A DNA stretch of 64,000 nucleotides from Ensifer sp. BR816. Lineage in GTDB: Bacteria > Pseudomonadota > Alphaproteobacteria > Rhizobiales > Rhizobiaceae. The position numbers were made by a program, and so were the translations under genes. The stretch is from assembly GCF_000378985.1 (NCBI RefSeq), contig NZ_KB905371.1:1-64000 (forward strand), in the 5' to 3' direction. The notes below the pieces were generated by a model. It worked only from the letters and a program-made list of their open reading frames with translations. It was not told the origin of the DNA and did not search any database. This document shows, in pieces, positions 1 to 7,477 of the stretch. Numbering within the stretch: position 1 is the stretch's first letter; the number at the start of each line of letters is the position of its first letter.

Positions 1-402
1 CATCATGGCGAGGGACCTGCTGCGGATTGGCAGCAAAGCTTCATTTCGGCCTATGCGGGCTGCCATCCGGCCGAGGATTTTGCGGAGTGCTGGGCGCACT
101 TCTTCCATATCGTCGATACGCTGGAATCCGCACGCGCTTTCGGCCTGTCGATCGAGCCCTTCCGGCATAGCGATCTCGAGGCCGAGGTGACGTTCGATCC
201 GTACCGCGCCGACAGCGCCCGGCAACTTGTCGACGCCTGGGTTCCGATCAGCTTGGCGCTGAACACGTTCCAGCGCTCGATGGGACAAGGCGACATCTAT
301 CCCTTTGTTCTGGCGCCGCCCGTGATCGAGAAGCTGGACTTCATCAACAGGCTGATCAAAGCCGCACGGGAAGCCAGCTCGTCGATAGCTGGAGGAAAAT
401 GA
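1..402 (+). CDS. Putative zinc-binding metallopeptidase (DUF2248-like), 3' end
   Basis: The reading frame is open from the first base and stops at 402, so the 5' part of the gene lies outside the window. The visible 133 residues include an ADWQ-x-FISAYA stretch followed by AEDFAECWAHFFHIVDTLE, a Trp/His-rich pattern I associate with the C-terminal half of the DUF2248 putative zinc-binding metallopeptidases, and the protein ends in a short basic helix. The catalytic His/Glu motif would be upstream and is not visible. No substrate can be inferred. The family call is from memory of the pattern and is moderately secure. Confidence 0.55.
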   Translation, partial: HHGEGPAADWQQSFISAYAGCHPAEDFAECWAHFFHIVDTLESARAFGLSIEPFRHSDLEAEVTFDPYRADSARQLVDAWVPISLALNTFQRSMGQGDIYPFVLAPPVIEKLDFINRLIKAAREASSSIAGGK

Positions 403-528
403 GCGGAGAGGGAAGGAGGCTTGTCGTTTGTGCTGAGGCCACAGCAGTCAATTCATGCCCGGCAAGGGTGAACCAAATCGGCGCTGGCGAGTTCAGAAGA
501 ACATACAGTAATCGCAGGAGGATCCGCC

Positions 529-735
529 ATGGATTGGAATCGCGTCGAAGGCAACTGGAAGCAGATCAAAGGCAAGATCAAGGAGCAGTGGGGTAAGCTC
601 ACTGACGATGATCTCGACCAGATCGCCGGCAACCGTGACCAGCTCGAAGGCAAAATCCAGGAACGCTATGGCATCGAAAAGGACCGAGCGCACCAGGATC
701 TCGACGACTGGTGTAATCGTCAGACCTGGAATTGA
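529..735 (+). CDS. CsbD family stress-response protein
   Basis: A 68-residue, highly charged protein beginning MDWNRVEGNWKQ. It contains the KIKEQWGKLTDDDL and GKIQERYGI blocks typical of the CsbD family (small cytosolic proteins induced by general stress in many bacteria, biochemical role unknown). Length matches the family (about 60-70 residues). A strong ribosome binding site (AGGAGG) lies about 8 bases before the ATG. It stands alone between a metallopeptidase gene and a transporter relic, so its context gives no further clue. Confidence 0.87.
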   Translation: MDWNRVEGNWKQIKGKIKEQWGKLTDDDLDQIAGNRDQLEGKIQERYGIEKDRAHQDLDDWCNRQTWN

Positions 736-769
736 ACACGCCGCGACGGGCCTATGGAAGTAGGAATTC

Positions 770-1655
770 GGCGGCGTAAAAGCGCTCGCCGATGTAAGTC
801 TTGAGATTCGCTCCGCGAACTGATCGCGCTGCTCGGTCCCTCCGGCTCGGGCAAGACGACACTGCTCCGGCTCATTGCCGAGCTCGAGGGTCCAACCGGA
901 GGCATGATCTTCTTCGACGCCGAGGATGCGTGGAAGAGGACGGTGCAGGAAAGAAATATCGGCTTTGCCTTCCAGCAGACTACGCTCTTTTCCGACACAT
1001 GACCGTGCTCGAAAACGTCTCCTTCGGCTTCGAGGTCAGGCCATCCAGCCGGCGGCCGCCGGCGGCCGAGATCCGCCGCCGTGCCCTCGATCTCATCGAA
1101 CTGGTACAGCTTTCCGGCCTGGAAAAGCGCTATCCAGCCCAGCTTTCCGGCGGGCAGCGCCAACGGGTGGCGCTGGCTCGTGCCATGGCGGTCAAACCCA
1201 ACGTGCTGCTGCTCGACGAGCCCTTCGGCGCGCTCGAGCAGGTCGGCACGCCCGACGAGATCTACGACCACGCGATTTCGCCCTTCGTTTACGGCTTCAT
1301 CGGCCAGTCGAACGCCCTGAAGGTCACGCTTGCAAGCGGCGAAATCCGCTTCGCGGGCCGGCCGATCGGCCTGCGTGCAGCCAACGAACCGGACGGGCCG
1401 TCAATCCTCTATTTTCGTCCGCACAACGTCGAGCTCTTCGACGGCGCCGGCGGCTGTCTCTCCGGCCGGGTCACGGCAAGCCGGCGGGTCGGGGGCACGC
1501 GCCACCTCGAATTGGACATCGGCGAGGGACAGCCTTCGGTCGAGATCGAGTTGTCGCCCGAACGCGCATCCTCGGCCGACCGCGCCCGTATCGCATTCCG
1601 ACCCACCAAGTGGAAGCTGTTTCCTGGCGAGGAGAACCCGAAGGCGGTTCGGTGA
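770..1655 (+). pseudogene. Relic of a CysA-type sulfate/molybdate ABC transporter ATPase
   Basis: Pieces of an ABC ATPase are spread over different frames. A Walker A segment (GPSGSGKTT) near 840-860 is in one frame and the ABC signature [16 protein letters not shown] near 1145-1190 in another, so at least one frameshift lies near 960-1000; a further shift near 805 separates the N-terminal strand from Walker A. Right after Walker B ([11 protein letters not shown]) the sequence jumps to [11 protein letters not shown], removing roughly 55 residues that normally hold the D-loop and H-loop. A TOBE-like C-terminal part follows and ends [12 protein letters not shown], as in CysA proteins. No intact start is present. 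The gene cannot make a working ATPase. Confidence 0.75.
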
Positions 1656-2021
1656 GGACGGGGCCAATGTATTCGTCGGGCCCGTTCGTTTGTTGAGCAA
1701 GCAATTAGGCGGTTTCTAAATGACGTTGAACATCCCGAAATCTTTCTTGCGGATAATCAAGACCCAGAAGAAGTTTCGACGCCTCGTCGAGACGTCGCTG
1801 CTGCGGCTTGCACGCGCTCTTTCCAACCTCTATCTATCGAAAGATAGGTGATCCTCGGCGCGTGGCCAAGCCCACTTGTGCACGAAGAGAGTGACCGGCG
1901 ACGAGAGCCAGCCATTGCCCGGATCCCAGGCTCTGGCATGCGGGTCAGGGCAAACACATCAGGGTCCAGGCCATATGCGGGGCGAGGCCGGATAACCGGC
2001 CCTCGTTGTCGTTACCCTTTC
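1656..2021. other. No intact gene; one TetR-type operator
   Basis: Between the CysA relic and the AhpD-like relic I see no convincing gene. A 43-codon ORF starts with an ATG at 1720 (MTLNIPKSF) and ends inside the palindrome at 1834-1847, but it has no recognisable domain and no clear ribosome binding site. The only clear signal is that palindrome. Confidence 0.5.
1834..1847. promoter_or_regulatory. TetR-type operator, distal copy (CTATC-N4-GATAG)
   Basis: Inverted repeat CTATC-GAAA-GATAG with the same half-sites and the same 4-base spacer as the three copies in the DJ-1/TetR divergent region 1.2-1.35 kb away. It now controls no visible intact gene. It may be the remaining control element of a lost transcription unit of the same regulon. 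Confidence 0.5.
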
Positions 2022-2160
2022 GGCAGGCTCGCAATCGTATCGAAGACGCGGGCCGTATAGGTCAACGCCGCACCGGCATTCAGAGCGATCGCGGTGCCCA
2101 AAACCTCGGCGATCTCGCCGTTTGTGGCTCACTTTTTCCATTGTCGACAAGGCGTTGAGC
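2022..2160 (-). pseudogene. Relic of an AhpD-like (carboxymuconolactone decarboxylase family) gene, 3' end
   Basis: On the minus strand, codons from about 2133 down to the stop at 2022 read NGEIAEVLGTAIALNAG followed by AALTYTARVFDTIASLPKG. This is the typical C-terminal helix pair of AhpD/CMD-family proteins. Upstream the frame is lost: the preceding KVSHK block sits in another frame, consistent with one missing A in a short A-run, and no N-terminal CxxC region can be found. It is a decayed fragment. A second broken family member lies at 3806-4141. Confidence 0.45.
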
Positions 2161-2256
2161 CGCGGAGTGTCCGGTTTCGAAGGTCGATCGGAACTGTTCG
2201 CCACGGTCTTCTACAAGACCAGGCGGCCGCGCCCCGGCACGCAAGGATTGCTCGCT

Positions 2257-2280
2257 CTGGGGCGCCAAGGAGCGCCCCAG
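2257..2280 (-). terminator. Hairpin downstream of the DJ-1 gene
   Basis: A perfect 9-bp stem (CTGGGGCGC / GCGCCCCAG) with a 6-base loop lies 11 bases past the stop of the minus-strand DJ-1/PfpI gene. No T-run follows it in the direction of transcription, so it may stabilise the 3' end of the message and need not terminate transcription by itself. Confidence 0.4.
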
Positions 2281-2290
2281 AAACTTGAAT

Positions 2291-2992
2291 TTACGAAGTA
2301 AGGCGCTCCGACAGAGCTTCGGCGAGCGGTACCGCGGACGCCGGGCTCTGGCCCGTCATCAAGATGCCGTCGACGACGACGTTCGGCTCCCAGTTCGCCT
2401 TGCTCTGGTAGTTGGCACCGCGGTTCTTGAGCTCGTCTTCGAGCGAGAACAGCAGGTGGTGGAGCAGTTCAATCTCGGTGTCCTCGGCGTTCTTGAAGCC
2501 GGTGACGTTGAGGCCGTTTACGAGATACTGGCCATCGTCCTTCTTGACATCGCGCAGGATCGCGGGTGCATGGCACACCATGGCGATCGGCCGGCCGGCC
2601 TTGTGGAAGTCACGGATCAGCTTGATGGCGAAGGAGTCGGAGGCGAGATCCCAGAGCAGACCGTAGCCACCCGGGAAGAAGACGGCATCGAACGAGCTGT
2701 AGTCGATGTTGCGCAACTTGCGGGTGTTGCGGGCGGCGAACATCGCGACCGGGTTGGCCAGGAAGCGGTCCGTATATTCGGTGGTAAACGGCGCCTTCAT
2801 GCTGAGAAGATCGATCGGGGCCTCGCCGCCCTCGGGAGAGGCGAATACGACCTCATGACCGGCGCCGGTCAGGATATAGTAGGGCGCGGCCAATTCATGA
2901 AACCAGGTGCCGGTCTGCTTGCCACTGAGGCCCATCTCGTCGACCGACGACATGATGAGGAGGATGCGCTTTTGCTTATTGCCAGTGCTCAT
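2291..2992 (-). CDS. DJ-1/PfpI family protein, class I glutamine amidotransferase-like
   Basis: A 233-residue cytosolic protein of the Hsp31/DJ-1 type. The nucleophile elbow is AMVCHAPAIL (Cys followed by His), preceded by the FPGGYGLLWDL loop, and the N-terminal half carries the GHEVVFASPEGG strand. Relatives act as glutathione-independent glyoxalases/deglycases or chaperones against reactive carbonyls; the true substrate is not shown by the sequence. I chose the ATG at 2992 because AAAGGAAA lies just upstream; an in-frame start at 3031 lacks a binding site. It is divergent from the TetR gene and shares an intergenic region with three CTATC-N4-GATAG palindromes, so repression by that TetR is likely. 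Confidence 0.85.
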   Translation of the reverse strand: MSTGNKQKRILLIMSSVDEMGLSGKQTGTWFHELAAPYYILTGAGHEVVFASPEGGEAPIDLLSMKAPFTTEYTDRFLANPVAMFAARNTRKLRNIDYSSFDAVFFPGGYGLLWDLASDSFAIKLIRDFHKAGRPIAMVCHAPAILRDVKKDDGQYLVNGLNVTGFKNAEDTEIELLHHLLFSLEDELKNRGANYQSKANWEPNVVVDGILMTGQSPASAVPLAEALSERLTS

Positions 2993-3046
2993 TAGATCTT
3001 TCCTTTCCCGTGGTCTTGTGACCAAACCCATAATGTCAGTTGCTAT

Positions 3047-3060
3047 CTATCTAGCGATAG
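3047..3060. promoter_or_regulatory. TetR-type operator, DJ-1-proximal copy
   Basis: CTATC-TAGC-GATAG, flanked by a further CTAT on the left and GTAG on the right, so symmetry extends over about 22 bases. It lies 55 bases upstream of the DJ-1 start, in position to overlap that promoter. Confidence 0.6.
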
Positions 3061-3104
3061 GTAGACGCCTGATACCTAGTCGCATCAAACGGATCTTGCA
3101 AGAC

Positions 3105-3118
3105 CTATCTATTGATAG
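3105..3118. promoter_or_regulatory. TetR-type operator, central copy
   Basis: CTATC-TATT-GATAG, midway between the two divergent genes. It shares half-sites and spacer length with the other copies. Confidence 0.6.
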
Positions 3119-3172
3119 ATCAGAATATTTTTTCGGCGGTCGCGCCGGTGTTGCTATTCTCCTCGGAATACC

Positions 3173-3186
3173 CTATCTACTGATAG
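3173..3186. promoter_or_regulatory. TetR-type operator, tetR-proximal copy
   Basis: CTATC-TACT-GATAG ends 20 bases before the chosen TetR start, where bound repressor would block initiation. This suggests autoregulation. Confidence 0.6.
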
Positions 3187-3205
3187 ATTGAGAAAGGCCA
3201 TAGCA

Positions 3206-3709
3206 GTGAGCGACACGACAGAGGCAATCATGGACGCCGCCGAGGAGCGGATTCGCCGGGCGGGCTACAGCGGCTTCAGCTTTCGGGAAATTGCCGCAGA
3301 CGTCGGCGTGAAGAGTGCGAGCGTGCACTATCATTTTCCGACGAAAGAGAGGCTCGCGGCGGCCGTCGCCCGCCGATACACGGACCGCTTTCTCGAGGCG
3401 GTGGATCATCAGCTCGCCGGCGGCGAGGATATCGTCGAGGCCTGGCGGCAGGTCTTTCGTGTCGCCCTGCAACGCGACGGAAGAATGTGCCTCTGCGGCG
3501 CCTTGGGGGCGACATCGCAAGATTTGTCGAGTGAAGTCAGGGAGGAAGTCAAACGGTTCTTTCTGCTCGGGATCGACAATCTCACCAAGGCGGGACTAGC
3601 CCGAAACAGCGCGCTGCACGTGCTTGCCGCCCTGGAAGGCGCGATGCTGACGGCGAACGTCCTGGAGGATCCATCTCTGTTCGACAAGGGAACTGCCGCC
3701 CTCGCGTGA
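3206..3709 (+). CDS. TetR family transcriptional repressor
   Basis: A 167-residue protein with an N-terminal TetR helix-turn-helix (about residues 5-50: IMDAAEERI, then FSFREIAADVGV and SASVHYHFPTKERL, the typical recognition helix). The C-terminal ligand domain holds two cysteines in GRMCLCGALG, a place where NemR-like and related repressors sense electrophiles; redox sensing here is inference. I use the GTG at 3206, with AGAAAGG upstream; a TTG at 3188 would touch the last palindrome. The gene is divergent from a DJ-1/PfpI gene and followed by a broken AhpD-like gene, so the regulon probably deals with reactive carbonyl or oxidative stress. Confidence 0.82.
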   Translation: MSDTTEAIMDAAEERIRRAGYSGFSFREIAADVGVKSASVHYHFPTKERLAAAVARRYTDRFLEAVDHQLAGGEDIVEAWRQVFRVALQRDGRMCLCGALGATSQDLSSEVREEVKRFFLLGIDNLTKAGLARNSALHVLAALEGAMLTANVLEDPSLFDKGTAALA

Positions 3710-3805
3710 TCCTATTCTCGCTCCCCGTGCGTCCGTGAAAAGCGTGATCAAATGGGCGGGCTGCCTGATGATCTAGGCGCGCACGTCGATGCAGAGGGAG
3801 AGGAC

Positions 3806-4141
3806 ATGAGCAATATTCAGGACTCAAACGCCTATCGCGACGCTCTCATCGGCCGCGTCAGCGACTTCGCCAAGGAGCTCGGACGTGCTGCGCGGCCTTC
3901 ATGCGATCGAAGATAGCGGTGCTAATATAGGCAGGCGCGTGCCAACGATGCGCGACCTGATCGCTCTCGCTGTCGCCGTAACAACGCGCTGCTGCGGCTG
4001 CATCGCTGTGCATGCGAAGAAGCGGCAAATTCGGGCTTCGACGGAGGAGAGTGACGAGGCGCTCGGCGTCGCGATCGAGGCGCTGCCGATCACGTGATCC
4101 AGGACGGCGAGGGCGCGTGCTTTCGCGGCCGCACCCGCCAT
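3806..4141 (+). pseudogene. Broken AhpD-like (carboxymuconolactone decarboxylase family) gene
   Basis: A start with a good binding site (GAGAGGAC then ATG at 3806) opens MSNIQDSNAYRDALIG, but this frame stops after about 36 codons. From about 3885 another frame reads VLRGLHAIED and then DLIALAVAVTTRCCGCIAVHAKK, the AhpD/CMD core with its CxxC-type redox pair (here CCGC), and later EALGVAIE before a stop at 4097. At least two frame changes separate the parts and the C-terminal helices are missing. Curiously, the minus strand at 4084-4141 encodes a stretch (ARALAVLDHV) that also resembles the family C-terminus, so a small inversion is possible. Probably once part of the TetR regulon. Confidence 0.5.
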
Positions 4142-4174
4142 TTCCTTGTATGGGGGCGCAGGTACACCCCGCTG

Positions 4175-4507
4175 TTATTGCTTTTGCAGAAAGTCGTCCC
4201 GGCGCGGATTAAACGTATCGATCAGAAGGCCCTGGGTTACAGCAACCACCCCATGAACGAGGTGCGGCGCGACGATAAAACTGCTCCCCGGGCCGAGGCG
4301 GACGGTCTGCCCGTCGACAGTCACATCGAAGGTGCCCTCGGCCACGTAGCTCACCTGGGTGTGCATGTGAGAGTGTAGGGGGCTGATTCCGCCTTCCTCG
4401 AAGCGAAATGCGGCAAGCATGAGTTCTGGACGCTCGCTGAGTATGGCTCTGCGGTTGCCCGGCGCGACTTCGATCCATTCGAGGTTTTCTGGAAGCGTAT
4501 AAAACAT
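4175..4507 (-). CDS. Small cupin-domain protein
   Basis: A 110-residue single-domain cupin. It has motif 1 (ISPLHSHMHTQVSYVAEGTF: two His and a Gln in the metal-binding pattern) and motif 2 (LGPGSSFIVAPHLVHGVVA). Small cupins of this type are metal-binding sugar or metabolite isomerases or sensors; no substrate can be inferred. The start at 4507 is preferred (GAGG upstream) over an in-frame start at 4549. It is followed on the same strand by two GntR-type regulator genes further upstream, so it might be cotranscribed with the frameshifted GntR gene at 4578-5224. Confidence 0.8.
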   Translation of the reverse strand: MFYTLPENLEWIEVAPGNRRAILSERPELMLAAFRFEEGGISPLHSHMHTQVSYVAEGTFDVTVDGQTVRLGPGSSFIVAPHLVHGVVAVTQGLLIDTFNPRRDDFLQKQ

Positions 4508-4577
4508 TAAATCCTCACTCTTTCGGTAAACGTGCGGTGGGAGATGCAAATCGCAATCTGAAACCCACCAATCTTTA

Positions 4578-5224
4578 TCAAGGCTGTTTCTCGATCACTT
4601 GCTCTACGACTGCCGACGCGCTGTCGGCGTCCCTGGCCTCGATCGAATTTAAAAGAGACGACAGGCATGCAGTGCGATCAACCAACATCCAGCTTTCCGA
4701 GACGCCAAGCTCTTGATCATTTCGAAGCGCTGCTGCGAGGCTCATGTAAAGATCGACGAGCATCTTGTTTCCCGAGCTCGAAACTATTTGACGGTGCAAA
4801 TCGGCAGCATGGGCTTCGCGGTCGGCGGGATCCGTTCCCAATCGATGCGGCTTCGCGAGAGCACTTCTGATTTCCTCAATCTGGGAAGGTGTCGAGTGCC
4901 GGGCGGCCAAACTGACTGCCTGTCTGTAGATCGCGCCAAGCACTTCCCGCTTGTCGCGCAGGCTGTAGTGTCTGAGGTTTTTCTCGAAAGGAGCCGCTGC
5001 AGGAGAACACACATAGGTCCCCGAACCCTGGCGCGTCTCGAGCAAACCTTCGGACACGAGAACCCGCACAGCTTCTCGGATCGTTCCCGGCTTACCGTCA
5101 ACGTATCGGCGAGAACAGATTCATTTGGAAGGCGCGTCCCGATCGGCCACTTGCCGCCGCTCACCTCGGATCGCAGCATGTCGGCAGCAGTCTCAGAAAT
5201 GTTTCTACGACGGATCGGACGCAC
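4578..5224 (-). pseudogene. FadR/GntR-type regulator split by a one-base frameshift
   Basis: The N-terminal part (from 5224) reads as a GntR helix-turn-helix start: ISETAADMLRSEVSGG, GTRLPNESVLADTL. At about 5092 the frame breaks. The next frame continues the family pattern as GTIREAVRVLVSEGLLETRQGSGTYV and then an all-helical FCD ligand domain to the stop at 4578. One extra G in the run at the break would restore a protein of about 215 residues, the normal FCD-GntR size. The rest of the gene looks undamaged, so this is either a very recent mutation or a base-calling error. An intact GntR gene of the same class lies next door. Confidence 0.72.
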
Positions 5225-5318
5225 GATTGTTCCCTACGCCTTCCGGCCGGTCAGCGTTGTAGCGGCAAATGAGTCTCGCAAGATGTCTTGGACGGCTACG
5301 GCAGCAGCCGTTTGAAGA

Positions 5319-6044
5319 TTAGGAGACAGGCTGTCGAGCCGACAGCTTTGATCGCGTCTTCGGTTTTTCTTGTGCGGCCTGGAAATGCTCCAAAATCCGG
5401 TCACGCTGCCGCTCGATGTGATTTCTTATCGTTTCGGACAAGCCTGCCAGGTCGCGGCGCTTGAAGGCATCGAGAATGGAGCGGTGCTCTTGGACGATGA
5501 CCATCGAACATTCCGGATAGCGGTCGTAAAGGTTTTCGAACCAGTCCAGGTAGACATCGCAATCGCGCCCGACTTCGTTCACCGCTTCATTGCGGCAAGA
5601 ATGCCGGATCTTGAGGTGGAATTTGTGGGAGACGCTCTTATAGGTCCTGACATCGTTCTGTTCGACAGCGGTGGCCATCTGTTCGGCGTATCGCTCAAGC
5701 TCGTCGACGTCGTCCTCACTCGCTGACAATGAGGCGAGATAGGTGCGACCGACATCGACGATCCACCACAGTTCGAACTTCTCTCGAATCATCTCAAGGC
5801 TTGGGACCGTTATCTTGCGATCCCGCATCCCGGACCGTTGGGTAAGCCCGGCACGCTCCAGTTCCGCCAGCGCCTCGCGGGCCGGAGAGCGGCTGACACC
5901 GTAGGTTTCGGCCAGTGCCTCTTCCGAGATGGGACTACCTGGAAGCAGTTGTCCTTGCAGAATGTCGTTCTTGACCATCGAGTATAGCTGGGAAGAGAGC
6001 TTGGATCTCTGCATTTGGCGCTTCGGAGCGGACTCTGAAACCAT
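5319..6044 (-). CDS. GntR family (FadR/FCD subfamily) regulator
   Basis: A 241-residue protein with a winged helix-turn-helix at residues 15-80 (ILQGQLLPGSPISEEALAE, YGVSRSPAREALAELERAGL) and a helical FCD domain, including the FHLKIRHSCRN helix whose His and Arg residues often bind a metal and a carboxylate ligand. It is divergent from the dioxygenase operon at 6366, with a 321-base shared intergenic region, and is the best candidate for its regulator, perhaps responding to an organic acid product. The C-terminus is basic and poorly conserved. Confidence 0.86.
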   Translation of the reverse strand: MVSESAPKRQMQRSKLSSQLYSMVKNDILQGQLLPGSPISEEALAETYGVSRSPAREALAELERAGLTQRSGMRDRKITVPSLEMIREKFELWWIVDVGRTYLASLSASEDDVDELERYAEQMATAVEQNDVRTYKSVSHKFHLKIRHSCRNEAVNEVGRDCDVYLDWFENLYDRYPECSMVIVQEHRSILDAFKRRDLAGLSETIRNHIERQRDRILEHFQAAQEKPKTRSKLSARQPVS

Positions 6045-6247
6045 TCGTATTCATCCTTTAAAAGTTCATCTCGGCAGGCGCGGCTGCGCCTCCTGAAAAC
6101 ATAAGTCGCTTGGGTCCGCACGCCACGAGCTCCCAGGGCACATGCACATCGGCCGTTCTCCCCGTTTCGCGCGTCAGCTCAACCGTCTGACCAAATCGTT
6201 ATCTGCGATCATAAACCACTTGCAATCGCTTGTCACGTATGTATCCT

Positions 6248-6260
6248 GAATCCCGTATTC
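6248..6260. promoter_or_regulatory. Possible GntR operator in the divergent intergenic region
   Basis: GAAT-CCCGT-ATTC is an inverted repeat between the GntR gene and the dioxygenase operon. It is flanked on both sides by the direct repeat TGTATCC. Its place about 105 bases before the dioxygenase start fits an operator. The 321-base region otherwise shows no gene. Short repeats like this arise by chance, so the call is weak. Confidence 0.3.
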
Positions 6261-6365
6261 TGTATCCGAAAGAATGCTGATTAAGTTGGCGCCCATTCGC
6301 CGCCGGCAAACCGCGTCATCGGGCCGTTGACCGGCTGAACGAACGCATCAATGAGGAGGAAGTTA

Positions 6366-7367
6366 ATGGCTGAAGTTGTTTGCGCCCTGAGCATGTCCCA
6401 TGCCCCCGGCGTCCTTGGATGGGCGGACGCGCCATCCGAAGCGGTTAAAAAGAGCATCCACGAAGCCCATCAAGAATGCGCTCGGCGTCTCGAGGCGGCA
6501 CGCCCCGACTTGATCATCGCCTTCCTGGACGACCATTTCGAAAACCATTTCCGCAACATGATGCCGGCCTTTGCCGTCGGCATCTCGGCGTCCCATAGCG
6601 GTCCCGCCGACTATATGATGGAAGCTCTCAAGTTCGACGAAAAGGTCGTGATCGAGAGCAATGTCGAGCATGCGGAGACATTGCTTCGTGGGCTCATCAA
6701 GCGCAACTTCGATGCGGCGCGCATGGGGGAGATCGAATACGGCAACAACCTTCTTGTGCCGTGGAAGCTGATCCGACCGCAATACGACATTCCCGTCATT
6801 CCGATCTACACGAACGTATTCTCGCCGCCGCTGCCGAGCATGGCGCGTGCATACGACATGGGTGCAGCGGTGCGCGATATCGTTGAACGCGAATTGCCGG
6901 CCGGCCTTCGGGTTGCGTTCCTGGCCACCGGCGGCCTGTCGCATTGGCCCCCCGTCTGGACCGAAGGTGCGCCGGAAGACGACCAGTTCCTCCAGCGCAT
7001 GAAGCGCTATCAAAGCGAGGGGAAGCATGTCGCGGAGGAGGATCCGACGCTCTATTCCGACCTGGCCGCCTACGAGATCGAAATGGCCGACAAAATGCAG
7101 TGGCCGCTGCGCCATCAGCACCCCCTGGTCAACGCGGCGTGGGACCGTGAAATCATCGAAGCCTTCGGAAAAGGCGACATCGAATACCTTCGAAGCTGCA
7201 CCTACGAAAGTGTGGAAGAGGGTGGCGGACACGGGGGTCACGAGATCCTCAACTGGATGGCCGTGATGGGCGCCATGCGCGGGGCAAAGGCTGACGTCAT
7301 CGGTTATGAGCCGGTTGTCGAGTGGATCTGCGGTATGGGCTACATCGCCTACGACGCCGCAGCATAA
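6366..7367 (+). CDS. LigB-type extradiol ring-cleavage dioxygenase
   Basis: A 333-residue protein of the class III (LigB/MhpB) extradiol dioxygenases, non-haem Fe(II) enzymes that open catechol-type rings next to the hydroxyls. Visible signs are the N-terminal MSHAPGVLGW (His ligand), DLIIAFLDDHFENHF, the conserved GGLSHWPP block, and a C-terminal HEILNWMAVMGAM helix. Length fits MhpB-like enzymes (about 310-330). The ATG at 6366 has a strong GAGGAGG site; an ATG 15 bases earlier is less well placed. It is the first gene of an operon with a meta-cleavage hydrolase, an ABC importer and an FAH-family enzyme. The aromatic substrate is unknown. Confidence 0.86.
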   Translation: MAEVVCALSMSHAPGVLGWADAPSEAVKKSIHEAHQECARRLEAARPDLIIAFLDDHFENHFRNMMPAFAVGISASHSGPADYMMEALKFDEKVVIESNVEHAETLLRGLIKRNFDAARMGEIEYGNNLLVPWKLIRPQYDIPVIPIYTNVFSPPLPSMARAYDMGAAVRDIVERELPAGLRVAFLATGGLSHWPPVWTEGAPEDDQFLQRMKRYQSEGKHVAEEDPTLYSDLAAYEIEMADKMQWPLRHQHPLVNAAWDREIIEAFGKGDIEYLRSCTYESVEEGGGHGGHEILNWMAVMGAMRGAKADVIGYEPVVEWICGMGYIAYDAAA

Positions 7368-7397
7368 CTGCAGTCAACCACCACGTTGCCGAACCCC

Positions 7398-7432
7398 ATG
7401 AGCCCGCACCGGCAAGTGCGGTGCGGGCTCAT
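7398..7432 (+). other. 13-bp intercistronic hairpin
   Basis: A perfect stem ATGAGCCCGCACC / GGTGCGGGCTCAT with a 9-base loop lies between the dioxygenase and hydrolase genes. No U-run follows, so it is more likely an RNA-processing or stability element, or a partial attenuator, than a full terminator. Confidence 0.55.
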
Positions 7433-7477
7433 GCGTCCCGTTCGACAAGACTCTAGCTGGCGTTTCTGGAGATAGGC

